Below, piece by piece: positions 39,564 through 52,900 of a stretch of DNA of 64,000 bases. The stretch covers positions 79,967-143,966 of the forward strand of contig JAQGBZ010000154.1 of the NCBI GenBank assembly GCA_034687125.1. The letters are read 5' to 3'. Numbering within the stretch: position 1 is the first letter of the stretch; each line of letters opens with the position of its first letter. The notes beneath the pieces were generated by a model. It had not been told where the DNA came from. It searched no databases and was given only the letters and a program-made list of their open reading frames with translations. The translations under genes and the position numbers were made by a program. Source of the stretch: Neelides folsomi (lineage: Eukaryota; Arthropoda; Collembola; Neelipleona; Neelidae).

Positions 39564-40161
39564 CATGTGCATGTAATCCCTTAACCTTATTTACGGGACA
39601 GCTATTTTCTCATATAAATAACTTTTTAATTAATCAACAAATTGTTATGAAATTTGAACCTAATACGTATAATCTTATGTAGTTTAAGACAAAAAAAAGT
39701 TGGGTGTCAAAAGTCGGCCCATCAACTTCAATGCACTTCTTGAGTCGCGGTCGCCAATCGTCAATCGCGAGCGGATTATTTTCCATTCTCTATTTAAAGC
39801 TTTTTTTAATGGTTCTATTGTTTGATTTGGTTTCACACTTACATTTGCTTCTATTTGGTACCATATTTTTAGTTGTCTAATGGATTTAGGTCCGAACTGG
39901 ATGCTGACTATTCGATATAACATCATAACCAAACTCTAAAATGATTCATATTGTAAAAAAGGCTGCGATTGACGTTTGGTGATATCGACTCAAAAAGTGC
40001 ATTTAAGCCAACCTTTGACGCCAAATATTTTTTTCCCTTAAACTACATGATATTCTACATATTGGGTTCAAATTTCATGAAAATTGGTTGATTAATAAAA
40101 AAAGTTATTTACACGAGAAAAGCGGTCCCATAAATATGGTTAAGGGATTACATGTGATGTG
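39564..40161. mobile_element. decayed Tc1/mariner-type fold-back element (two 3' ends in inverted orientation)
   Basis: Inverted arms at 39564-39768 and 39965-40161 match, from CATGTAATCCCTTAACC at the tips, for about 200 bp with visible drift. TA lies just outside each tip, as expected for Tc1/mariner target sites. The arms contain more than terminal repeats. Each carries the end of a transposase gene: the left arm on the - strand, the right arm on the + strand with stop codons. The 196-bp spacer continues the left copy toward its N-terminal side. The element therefore looks like two copies of one transposon 3' end joined tail-out, possibly able to move non-autonomously once, and now degraded. 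It lies in an AT-rich linker, not in a GC-raised block. Confidence 0.75.
39684..39932 (-). pseudogene. mariner-like transposase C-terminal remnant (frameshifted)
   Basis: The first part reads like the region after the last catalytic Asp of Tc1/mariner transposases, with a Lys-Pro...Leu-Lys-Lys-Ala-Leu...Glu-Trp pattern. The usual ending (Trp-Arg-Pro-Arg-Leu-Lys-Lys-Cys-Ile-Glu-Val) is in another frame from about 39768 downward, so an indel breaks the gene near the arm boundary. The catalytic domain is absent. It is non-functional. The family is judged from pattern, not from a search. Confidence 0.65.
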
Positions 40162-43100
40162 TATAGTACCAACTCTAAGAAATACGTAAAATACGAATAA
40201 ATAAATGCTCCAAACGTTTGGTTGAAATCATGCCTAATTTATGTAAAAAAAGCTTTCTTTTACTGAAATGCATAAATGGTTTTGCAACAATTGTAATGCT
40301 TTCACATCTTAAATAACTTATTGAAAATTTCACATAAAACCATTGTGGATCAATTTGTAATGATGAGCATCAATCAGGTCAGGGGAGAAGTTGTTGGTCC
40401 TAAATGTTTAATAGGCGGAATGGGCAAGTAAATCGGCATCTGACATGACACTCGAGTGACTGAGACCTAAGGGACACCTACACCACTCAGCCTTGTCTCA
40501 GAAGGTAATGGGAATAAGTCGTAAGCGGGATCCGTCGTATCTCCTTCTGCCTTTTTGGTCCTTGGGGTTTCCCTCGGGCCGCGGGAGGCGGGTTGGGAAC
40601 GATTGTAAGGTGAATCCACCTTCCCACACAATCTCCTCATCTCTCCATTCCTTCGTGTATTTCCACCCAACTTCTCTTTCCCCTAAAAACTTTTCTATGT
40701 CTTGTCCTCCCAAACTTTCTTCTCGGCAGCAATGTGTGGATTCCATGCGAACTCATGGTTAATGGTTCAAAGACGGTTTTCTGTCAAAGCCTCTCTTTTC
40801 TTCTCTGCCTCTGCTCAAAGCCCTTCAATTTATCCTCTTTCAATCTTCAGCCTCAATTCACATTCCGCCCTAATTAATTTTAATGGACACAAAGAATTCA
40901 AACATTAAATAAAAGCACAAAACATTACGTATATATCTATACAAAAATTTTTCGCTGTAGAATATTAGAATATGTCTGTATGTATACAATCAATAGCCGC
41001 ATCTTTTAAAAGAAATAGAAATCGTAATGAGTGATGGGGCAGAGACGGGCGGATGAAGGAAATGTGCCAGAGGGGACGAAGTTGATAGATAGATAATAGA
41101 TGGATGGTTCGACTGATATTTGGGGAGCCATGACCGAACGAATGTCAGATCCTGGATGTAAATGGGGGAGAGCATGTGTATCTAATAAGAAGAGTTTTTG
41201 AGGAGTGGAATCTTGTGTTTTCGTACCTTGCCATTAGACGGAAGCCACCTCGGTGGGCGAGGGTAGGCGAGTTTGTTAGGATTACATGTAGAATTCTCCT
41301 CCATCCTCATTCCCTCTCTAGCTATTCAACAGAGTAAAATTCCTCCTGAGGCACGCGAAAAATTGGACAAAACTTTTCCCAAAACTTTTTTTTCAACAAG
41401 ATTTTTGAGAGAAACCCGGTTATCTGCTCACGCGGCACTCGCAGAAATTCCCATAGACCTAAGAGGACACACATGGAGGCAGCCCATCACTCCCAACGTT
41501 GAAAGTTCTTCTTTAATAGAATATATAATATCTCATTAAGAATCCTTATATCATTATGCACAATTCCCTTACAGTATTGAGGAAGGGTTATGAGTTTACC
41601 TTCAACTTATGCCCCACCATGAGAGATTCTAATTCTGAAATTAAATGTATTCGATGGGCTTTTCCAGATATCGCCGAGAGTTGAAGGGTGAAATGAAGAA
41701 AGCGGAGAATTCCATTCTGAAGAGTATTGAAGAAATGGAAAACTTTTTATCTTTTGCTTGGTTAGGAGTCTTAAAGTTGATCATAGGTTTTGAGCTTACG
41801 TTTGCTGAATTGTTCTTTCTCTTTTCCATGTCTCATGTTCGCAAGGGGCTTATCAGGAAAGACTCAATTGGCGCCATTGAGGGCCCCGCGCCCATCCGCC
41901 TTTCTCATGTTGACGATGCAGTTCGGTAATCTCGGCTAATCATACAAGTATCATATCAGTTGACCTATAACTCATCCGCTGCTCAAACAAAGTTGAGAGT
42001 AAAATACATCCCAACGGCATGGTAAGGAGGTGTGTAAAGCCGGGTTGTGCAGAGATGAGCCTCCATTTGGAGCGGTTGGCCTTTTGCCTTAAACTCTTAA
42101 TTTCTCCTTCCCTCCCCGAGGTTCCGGAGGCAAGCAGGGTCTTATCAGAATATGAGGGGATAGTAGATGGCTGATCTCCAGCAGAGCTATAGGCAGTTTA
42201 TATAGATATAATTATACGAACGATGGTTCCTCAGCCGCCTCCCTCTTCCCTTCTTTAATTACTGGCGTGTTAATGTGGGTTCCAGGCGTTCAAGTCCTTG
42301 TCAAAAACAGCCTCCCTATTTCTTAGGGAAAGAACCTCAACGGAGTGAAATGAGGCTCTGGTGCTATTCACTCCCAGAGTCCATCGCATCTCTCAACGGA
42401 GACCCCCACGGACTAATTCCCTTCTTCATCTCTCCGCTCTTCTACGTGCGGAATTGGGAAGAAAAGGCCCATTGAATCGAAACTATACCACCCTCGTAAA
42501 AATCTATAAGGAATAATGGGGCCGTATTTAATCCCTCCGCCTCCTGAATTTCATTCAATTCACAATTCCCTATTTATTATTGTCTAATCTTCCCCAGGAA
42601 TCAAAAGGCTATTATGAAGGGCAGATGATCTCAGCCCAAACCCATTGACTCCAGCTTTTATGACATTAGTCAACTCAGAGAAGACTCCAAAGACAAACTG
42701 AATCTGAACAATTAAGGGGCCGAAATAATAAAATCTCGGAAACTTAGCCAGTGGCGTGCCGCGGCCCTTTTAGTTCTCCCTATTAAAATGATGAAAGTGG
42801 AAGAATGCGAAGACAGTTGGGCTGGAAAGTTAATGAGCGGGGGTAAAAGTGGTAATATTGGGTAAATTTAAATAATTATTCTTCGAAGAAGGGCTGTGGA
42901 CGGAGGCGGAATTGAATTAGGCGGATGCAGGCATGCATTCTTATTAATTCGGGATTTCAACATAATTAGGGCTTAGACATTTTGATGGATTTCCCCATCT
43001 CGGCCCGAACCGCAAGCTTCTTGTCCGTTGGCTTCTCTCTGGGAAGAGGGAAGCTGGTGAAACAAAGAGTAGAACCACAGCATTTGCATCCCTACCACTC

Positions 43101-43862
43101 TCCACTTGATTTTCAAATTCGATTTAGATTAGTGAATGGTGTTCTGATTCCTCAGCGCCTACTTATTATAAGTCTTACCCCGTCCGCCTCCTTATTTATT
43201 GGAGGGAGCTACAGCAGCCATTGTATTCCGCCGAGGCAAAGGAGATTTGGGAAAAACCAGAACAGAGGGAAATCAGAGTCAAATTTAATTTCGAGACTCG
43301 GAGCGAGTGGTTGCAAAGCCTTTTCCACCAAAACTATGCAAGAAGTCTGGGAGAAAAGAAAACAAGTATTTTAATTGCCCTGAATTCCGAATTCGGCATT
43401 CTAAATAAGTGTGGGAAGCGAAGGAGTTTGCAAGAGTCGTCAAAACCATGTCCTTACAGCCTGATTTCCTCATCTTGCAATTTCCAACAAGAATGTCCAA
43501 CAAAGATTTCCCAACTTTTCCCCATTGTCTCTGTACTTTCAACTGGCGGGGTTGTAAGAATCATCATAATTCATATTCAAATGCTTCAATTTCTCATTCA
43601 AGGCGTGGAGTCAATAAGAGGGCGAGTCAGAGGTCCCAGATTGTGTCTCGAAATTAGTAGAAGGAAGGAAATGAAAATGGAGGGCCACTGGGTCCCATTC
43701 TCTCCGAAACACTGGGAGGAAGGAGGAATTCATAAGAGAGCTCTCTCTGATTGAGATACTCGAGGTCCATGGACCCGAGCAGCTCTCATGTTCTGGTGAT
43801 AATCAGGTGATATACGGTTTCTCTTCGAATCTCTGAGCTCCTTTCTCTCCGCCTCTGATCTT

Positions 43863-43902
<40 letters not shown>

Positions 43903-44240
43903 CCGTTTTTTGTTCGCCTTGGGGAGAAAGGAGCTCGCATTACTTTACTCTCTATATAACCTCCGTACTGCTCCACCTTCCCTATACACCAACAAGAGCC
44001 CTGACATCCCTCTTATTCAGTTTCGCGAGCTTTGGAGAAAAACAAAAGCCTTCTTCTGAGATTCCCTCCTCCATCCACGATCCCTTTCTTCTTTCAAGAT
44101 CCAAATCCTTAATTACCAGCAGCACCAAATTAGCTAAACCTAAACTACATTTCTCTTTTCCATCGGGAGGTTTCTTCTTCTCCCTCCAACCCACCGCTTT
44201 CAAAATACAAACGGATTTTCTAGAAGTAACCAAACATGAA
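40162..44240. other. GC-raised non-coding block with a (CT)n tract
   Basis: AT-rich to about 40360, then dense purine/pyrimidine-run sequence. A 177-codon ORF at 43221-43754 (+) overlaps ORFs in other frames and shows no domain. The exact word AAAACTTTTC occurs at 40686 and 41369. A pure CT microsatellite lies at 43865-43899. Confidence 0.45.
43865..43899. repeat. (CT)n microsatellite
   Basis: About 17 uninterrupted TC/CT units. It is the longest simple repeat in the window and is likely to vary in length between individuals. On the opposite strand it is a GA tract of the type bound by GAGA-like factors; whether that matters here is unknown. Confidence 0.95.
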
Positions 44241-47200
44241 TCTTTGAACCGTCCATTAATTCATTACTAACTTAAATACTAATTTGATCCAACGGGTAAT
44301 TTAATTCTCAACATTTATACCTTTCTTAATTGTTAACAGTTTATTAATATAATTTATAATATTTCTTATTAAACAAATGCATAAATGCACAAACAATCTA
44401 AATAATAAGCGTTTCTTCTCTCACAACTTCATTGTAAATATTATGTATTAGATTTTAATATACTCGTAAATATTAACAGGTTTTAAATTTTGATTTATTA
44501 ATTATAATTTAATTGGATATTGTAAAAACATGTGGAAGCAGAGATTTGCTTGACCCATTTTATCTCAACTGAATCATTTAAAGTTAATTCAAGACCTTTA
44601 TCCCTTGGTTTTTCCTGAGGTCGGTCTTAAAAGTGAATGGATGGAAGGAGTTCTCACTAAGGGCTACTTAGCCCGCCTTTTAGCTCCAAAATTGTATTCC
44701 TGAATGACCGAAACTCATTCGGCGGAAGGAGGAATGGGGAATTGTAACGTGTGAGCCGAGTCGAGTAATAATGGGATTACACTCAATTATGAAAGGAAAG
44801 AAAGAAGAAAGCCGGAACGAAACGATGCATCCTTCGCCCAATGTTTTTCTCCAATTACCTCCACCTCTGATTTTCTCCTTGTTGGTATGTAAGAAGGTTG
44901 GGAGAATGTGTTCATGGCGTGTGTATGAGGAGGGCAGTTAGCGGTTCCTTACAGATTACTTCAATCTCGCTGTTCCCTTACCCTTTCCCTTTTATGATGA
45001 AATCATGACAGTTATTTTGAGAATCACCGCATTTTATGAACGCACTTCCCTTCTGTCTGCGGAAGAGGGTGGGAAATGAGGAGAGTTAATTTGAGCGGGT
45101 GAATACTCACATAACTCCTTCCGCGGCTGCATAATATAAGAGGCAATGAGAGAGAAGAAGAAGAGAGATCTTCTTTTCCTTTGTGCCCGACGCCCGGTTC
45201 GAGTGGGGTTCATAATGAACGATTTAATTTGTACAGACGAGCAAATTTTTCCTCCCCCTTTGAGCCCCAGAAAAGAGAGAGAGAGAAGCAAACAGAGAAG
45301 AAAAGACTCATTCTCATTTGGCTTTGAAATGCGGGCCTTGTTCGGAGAGAAAAAGAGGGCATTATAGAAAACGGCATATATTTATAGCCTTGGCTCATAC
45401 AGAGTCCCAATACATTTGGCTAATTTCTCTCCTTAAAGAATCGAGAGCGGGTTGAGGCGGAGCGAGTCGGGATCTCTTAAGGAACCCAGATAGAGACCAA
45501 TTCAGTTCGCCTGACACGGCCAGGGAAACTTGGAGTCAAATTGGGTAATGAATATTCCCCTTTCTTTAAGAAAACCCAACACGACGACCGCATTTTCTCC
45601 CCTTTGGAATTCTAAAAATCGAATTGCTGTGTTTCTGTATTCAGCCGCCGATTCGAATATTTTTGCATCCCATTCCCGACTTCTAAAACTCGAAACTAAC
45701 TCATCAAGCATATTTCGATAGTTGGTCCATTGAAGAAAGAGAGTCTTCAATTCTTTATTCAAGAGCTAATGAACGTTCCGCCTTCATTATTCCCATTGTG
45801 GAATTGGGAAGGAGGGAAGACGCAGCTAGTGAAAGAAACTGAGGAGTTAATAACAAATCGGCTGCGGTGCGGGTCGGCCAAGTTTCAAATTTACTCACCC
45901 TTTACCATTTTTACGAGCTCCGTGAAATGCTAATTGCGTATATTGTGTGTGAGAAAGGACCGAGGGAGAGATTTGGGGAAGAGATAACCAAATCCACTTA
46001 TACTATACACTCTTCTACCCCTATTTATTTATTTACACACACTGACTGTTCCCCCATTTCCTATCTTGGGACATCTAAAAATCTTCTGCCTCATTGAGAA
46101 AGGAGGCCGCGGCCGTAACTTAGGATTGATTTCCATAATTTCTGCATTGAGCAACTTTCCTTAAAGGTGCAGTATGCAGTTTGAAACTATACAACTTTGG
46201 GCGCATCATTGCAAAGTTGGGGTTTGAGGAGCCGATTTGGGGCGCATATCTCGGGAATTTAGGCAAAGTTGATAAATTCAGGTGAGAAGAGTCAATGGCC
46301 GACCGCCAAGACCTTTGTAAACTTCTGTTCCACTCTGGGCCAAAATTTCCCCAATTTCGAGGCTCAACTCTCAGTGTGTAAAGGCACAACGGCCTGAACT
46401 TTAGCTTAGTTTAGTAGTTTAGTGAAAGTTTTGCTTATGATGAAAGTGTTGGGTCTTGTAGTAAGTAGTAAAGGAGAAAAGTATTCTATTATAGAACAAG
46501 GTCTATAAAGAGAGTTAAGGACAAGGTCACTTCCCTAATCCCGTGAACTCACTCCAAACTCAACGCAACAAGGAATTAGAGATAAGAAGTTTGGAGACAC
46601 GAGGGAACTTGGGCGGAGGGCAAAGGAGGGAAAACAACCCCTTTAAAAACATATTGTTCTTTCCCTTAATCTGCATCATATAGGGACCATTATCGGCTCA
46701 TAGGTTTTCCTCATATGTTTCGCCTCCTTTGTTCATCTTTTTCATTTGAAGGGTAAAAAGGGCTGGTGGTGGCCGCCCATCAAAAACTTTTCCTTCCTGA
46801 TAAAATTCTGCGGAATCTGACAAATGAGTTTTTCCGCTCTCCCTCTTCGCATGGGGCGCGCTCGGTGATCTGATGAGGAATTTGAGTTAAAATCCTTGTG
46901 GTGGAGTCGAGGAAATAATAAGAGAAATAGTTCATACGACTTTCCTCAGCCCTTTTCTCTCTCCCTTGGAAAAGACGAAACAAGGAGGATTTCTTAACAA
47001 GAGAAATTTATCTTAAACACTTCTAATCCCCATCACTCGGCTTTATTTATACTCATTTCTCTATATAAAATAAACAAACATAAAACAAGGATTCCAAATT
47101 CAAATTCCAAAACTTTTCCTATATAAATACAAGTACATAAGACTAAAGGACAGACTCTGTATTGTATAATAGGTTTTATTATGTAATATGTATTATTTTG

Positions 47201-49920
47201 TATACCAGATAAGAGATCAAACTCTCCAGCAACTTATGTTTATGATGAGAATTGTCCTAACGAAGGAATGAGGACAAATGTTCTCTGCTGGTAAATTCAC
47301 ATGTGAAATGAGCAATCCAAATAGGGGAGCTCGGAGTGACAGAGGGAAAAAACCCAACATTCACCATGATTGTGTAAGGAGCATGAGACTAATAAGGGGA
47401 GCAAACAATATATTATTTATAACCTTTCTCGCCTTCGGATCCTCTCGAATGAAATTATTTCCTAGTGCTTCCGATCCGCCTCATCCCAAAATTTACTATT
47501 GCCAATATCTTGCTCATAACTTACGAGGATTGGATTATTAGATATTACACCAAAAACTTTTCCCAAACAAAGGGCAGAGATGGAGAAAGGAAATGCGGTT
47601 CGGGCAAAATATACGCCGCTCATTTCTTCCAGATTCCCAGATTGTCTCTGTCAATTCATAATGACCTTTGACTTCTGACAAGACCTTTTGTGAATCTCTC
47701 CTGCCACATTAAGGCATAAGCAGAATAAAGACGATTCCCCCTTTTTCCATTATAAATCTTATGAGTGGTAGTATAGTAGGTGGGCTTGTATTCTCCTTGT
47801 ACAGAATCAATCAAACTGCTCATCCCTTCTACTTCTCTCCTCTATTACAGCCCGAATGGCTATCTCATATATTAGATGAAAGAATTACGGGATTACTCGG
47901 GTATCAATGGGAGAAATAGGGGAAGAAAGAATACATATGTAGAATTCCCTCTCATAGGGGATCGAGGGTTGGAGACTGAGGGTGAGAGGATTTTTTCTAA
48001 CTTCGGGACACGACGGGGATGAGAGATTGAGAAATTGGCTCAGACGGAGGAAATGTTGATAGATGAACAAACTATTAGAGGAGTGGCGGTGGAGGGAACA
48101 CAAGTTGAAGCATTTGTCTCATCCATTCACGAGCCACCTTTAATGATATCATTTCATATCTCCTCCAAGTGGAAAAGTGGCTAATGTGCCTTAGAGGTGT
48201 CAGGTGTGAAGCAAGGCTGAACCAACTCAGCCTCTTCACCATTTTTCATCCTCTCCAAATGAGGGAAATGAGGGAAAATGGTTGAGTTGTTCGCCCATTA
48301 TTCTTCACCTCTCGCTTCGCAAACCACAAATTTCAACAGCAACATCATCATTAAAGGGAGTCTTTACATTCTCACAACTTTCTCCGCAAGTTTCTTGAGA
48401 GTTAAAAATGACCGTTCGGAGTGCCAGGTTGAGGCGGGAGGAAAGGGAAGTTACAAATGGGGCCATAGATAATTGTTTGTGAGAGGGAAATCGAGGGGAG
48501 CTTATAGTCTAGAAATGGATTATGATTGTCTCCTCATAAATATTTGTTGGAAGGGCCTTGGGTTGAATCCGAAGATCCCGTGCGGAATCCGCATCCTTCC
48601 TACCTGCAACTCTCTTTCGTGTCTCATCGAGGAAAGAACCAAACCTCCATATTTCTCCATCCAAAGTTGGAGTTGAAGAAAGTTGGGCGCATAGGCTACT
48701 CAGCACTGCTCCGCCGCTTCCCTCTAAAAGTGGAATCTCATGATGACTCGGGAAAACTTTTCTGGAAACTAACTTTCGATGTCGTTCTCGTCCCCGTCCA
48801 TTCGTCCCTATTACGATTACTTCTCAAGAGTCCTCTTTCTCCTCTCGGGCGGCCGAATGAGAGGCGCCGATTTTGCACCATTGAATCCATTTCATCCCGC
48901 CTATCCCTCGATTATTCCCTTTATAGTCCTCCCTCGCCCCGCCAATCACGCCGCGGTGGAGTTGGCAATCCTAAATAATCCTCTCCCGCTCTTCCTGCTT
49001 ACGCACTTGTTAGACTCCTAAAACTTCCGCAATCAAAACTCCATCCGTCCTTTAATCCATCCGCATTCATCTCTCAGCAAACAAAGAGTGATTGGGGTGA
49101 GATTGATAGAAGAGCGAAGGTCATTTCTATCGCGGAAAGAATGAAAGTGATGTGGGAGTAATAGTTCTCAGTGCAGATGGCGATTCCGTGCTTAGTCCCT
49201 GGTCTATAATCAATAGGCGGGTCTAAAAGGGCTTGAACGGGCATTCCGGGCAGATGAGTTATGGAATGACTGCCCTTATGCTCTGTGCTACTTTCGGATG
49301 CGTGCCTTCAAGCCCTTTTTCTATCTTCGCTAAGCCTCGTCGGGGAGGGTTGAACTCCTCGTATGTGTTGGGCATCTTCCATAACTCAACATTACATAAA
49401 ACCTCCTTGAACGGAGGAGGAGCCAAGACATCTACTAGTCACGGAGTCATGAGACGCAAAATGAGATCAAAAGAAATGGCTAAGACTCTCATAGGCGCGG
49501 AATCAGATCGGAGCCCAACAACATTTCCTCCACGACCTACTTCCATGTTTACTTACGTAATCTCATACGCTTGCCTTTTCACTCTTCAAAGTCGATTATA
49601 TATTTCTTAGAAGTCTTTCATTAATCTTTAGTGTTCGTCCTACTACTACATATTAAATATCGCAATTTCACCAATACTTCAAAAACAATACCAAGGTTTA
49701 TACTTAAATACCTTAAAGGATTAATGAACTCCACAGATATATATAAAATATTAATTACCTCTACATTATTTTGAGCTAAGTTCTCGCATAGAGTACATAT
49801 TAAATATTTAAATAAAGAACTGTTCTACGTTTAAACTATTAGGTTTGTATCAAACATATTTGTTTACGTATAAAGAATTTTGTAGCAGCATGTTCCTATA
49901 TTGGAAAGTCTTTGAAAGTT
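44241..49920. other. GC-raised non-coding blocks between short AT linkers
   Basis: AT-rich linkers at about 44240-44560, 47030-47200 and 49620-49920; the rest is the dense block type. Exact AAAACTTTTC occurs at 46783, 47109, 47553 and 48753. ORFs up to 150 codons (48526-48978) overlap in several frames and are not credible genes. Confidence 0.45.
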
Positions 49921-52900
49921 AAAAAATGAATAAACGAGGAAGGACTGGGAGATATTTTTTAAACCTTTCAGCCTTCATGGGGATTAAAAGTAAAAGGAGC
50001 TCATTGTGGGTCTGAAGTTGATTAAAATCGGAAATTGGGAAGCTTTTCCGTCGGGTCCCATGTGAAGTCATTTCAAAGCCAGGTCTAATCAGCCTCATCA
50101 TTAAGAGGCTTGAAGAAAGTGGGTTTCTCCGTATGAGCATTCCCATGAGGCGAACGGTGAACAGACGCTTGAAGAATATGCGGTCAGAGAAAGTTTGAGA
50201 TGAAATTTTTTGTGGCGGCCCCCTCTTGTTTGAGAGCGGAGCTCATTTATCGTCTGCCGGAACGGTTTTCCCAACCTCCAATGCATGCTTATGAAGGATA
50301 AAAAATGTGTCCCTTACGGGGAAAATGACCCCTGGAGCGAGGAAGTATTTAGAAATGGAAATTCGAGCAGGATCCCGACCCTCGGAGCTTCGCGGTGAGA
50401 TCCCGAAGGCTTCAGTGGAATCATCTGACCCCGCACGCCCTATCTCTTCCTCCTGAATATCATCTGCTACACTTGACATCAATTCCATTCCTCTCCACAT
50501 GGGCGGGTTGGAAAAATCTGAGTCATTTTCACACAAAGTGCCTCATTCCTACCATGTAGATCTCGACCCTTCTCCCCTTATTATGTTCACTTAAATGAGC
50601 CGACGTTAAGAAGACTCGCGTGGCTTCCTCACATTTCACCACCCTTCGCCTCACAACCTATTTTTCCACCGTGCCAAATCACCCACCTCAGCATTAGGAG
50701 GAAACAAGGCCGCTATTCTGTGGGAGCCAAATGTCAGAGATTTCCACCAAGAAATTCGTTCAGAGCAAAGGGAAAGTAATGAAAGCAGTATTTCATTGTT
50801 AATTGAATCTTCGCTCCTTCATTACTCCTTGGGATGTCATGGGGCATGAATTCCATCCCACGGTTCCTTATACTACACTAAATTGATTAACCATCTTATT
50901 TATTCAAGCCCTTAGAATACAATTCGTTAGTTAAAACGTTAGTCAATAAGGTGTATTTCACAGTTCTCCATTTTAAACCATTTGCCAAATCTAAAAATAA
51001 TTAGTCATTATTTATCTAAAAGATTTACATTAATGTAAGTTTAATATCTGTATCATAAACGCCCAACGAGTCGTTTAGAAATATCAAGACAAAGTTGGGA
51101 ATTGATGATGGAAACATTTTCAATACAGTTCTATGGTTGAAATCCCCATTTAAACACTTTTATTCACTTTTTCTCCACCGAGGACTCCAAAGTAGCAAGG
51201 GTGAATAAAGACTCAATTTCCATTTATGAACCATTTTACGTGACATTCCTACGTGGAACAAAACGCATTGGAATAGTGGAATCTCCCTAATACACGATAT
51301 ATTCATATATTTACAATTTAATATCCCTCCTTTTCACTTTTATGGGTGCGAGAATTTACGAGGGCGCGGAGGAAGAAGGTGTTAAGCCACAGGAGAGCTT
51401 CAGCGTACTCCAAATGCAACCCAGGCAGCCTTTTGCAGAAAGCATCAATAATACTTGAATCAATCTTATCTTAATTTTGCTTGTCACTCGGTCGAGAGCA
51501 GAAAGTTAAGGGACCGTTTGAAAGTTACCTTACGGGCAAACAAGAGCATAATTTATATATCACCCAAAGTCCCATTGTCTGAACGGGTTAGAGGGGCGAC
51601 TCATAAGAGATCCATTTATAATAAGTAATAGGAGTAATGGTGATAGTTGAGAATTAGAGTGCGGGAGCGGGGCGAGAGATTTCGCCTTCCTCAAATTCTC
51701 AGTGGATGTGTGTGGGGAGGAGCGGGTGTTTTTATCTTAGTATAATTAGCGTCGCAGACGTAATTGACGTATAATTTTGAATGATTGCACATTTACCGAA
51801 TTTCCTTCCTCCCTCAGCGATCTCAACAGTTAGGAGAGTAATAAGAGGATCCACGGACCATTAAGAGCGGATACTTATATTTGGTTATATACAGCACAAT
51901 GCCTCATCATGATGGTTTGTGTATTGTCTATAAGAAACCTTCTCACACTTTACTAAAATTGAATAGTGAGCAATATTCACAGATGAATCCTTCAAACGTT
52001 CATTTGCTAAAGGGATGGATTTGATGTATTAGGATTAGCCTGGATTAGGAACATGGTTAAATATTTGAATTTCCCTGTGACTCCTATTAACCTAAATAAT
52101 GTACGAGTCAATATTCAATTGGAGGCAAGGAAAGGAAACCATCTGGTCTGGAAACTAATAAGCTCATAAAACGAAGTCAAAGGGAGGGAGGACAAAATTG
52201 AAATAAGAAAGTGTATCCGAGAATAAAATCTCCCGATAGAAGAATACATAAAGAGCTTTCTAACCATCAGACTCTGTTTGGAGTCTCAGATATGCATAAA
52301 AGGCCTTATGAGAAAGAGAGAGAAGGAAAGTAGGGGGTTTGATAAAGGAGGGAGAAGGAAGGACGGCGGAAGAAGAAGGGAACGTAATGATTTTCCTGCG
52401 GTGAAATAAAATATCGGAGTCGGAAGAAAAAACATTAAAATTCATTAGAATACATTAGGAAAATACGGCGGTTCTCCCGAAATCTTCTACCTTAGAGGAT
52501 AAAGGACGTTTTTCCATGACTCTCCCTCCTGCATTAAACTCACCCTCTCGGGTGCTCAGTTCTTCCACGACCAACTTAATTTTCTCCTTCGTTCTTTAAT
52601 GCAAACATAATACTCTTTCAGAGCAAGGTTCGGAACCTCCACGCATGCAAGTTCTTATGTGGTATGTGTAATGTATTCTCTATGATTTACTTTTAATTTC
52701 ACTCCCGACATTGGAGACGGATGAAAAGTTAAAAGTCTCATCTACTCAAACGCTCCCCACCGCACATATTGAGAGAGAGAAAAAAGTTTCCTCGGAATTG
52801 TCAATTTAACCTTAAGAGGGCCATGAGTATAATCTCATCATCTACTTATTCGATTCAATTGAGATTCTCTGGAAGTGAAGTTGGGGACACGAGGAGATTC

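Noticed and set aside
43221-43754. 177-codon ORF on the + strand
   Set aside because: Overlaps ORFs in other frames on both strands, with no recognisable motif.
45502-45762. 86-codon ORF on the - strand with protein-like composition
   Set aside because: The most protein-like of the small ORFs, but there is no recognised family, splice context or conserved motif.
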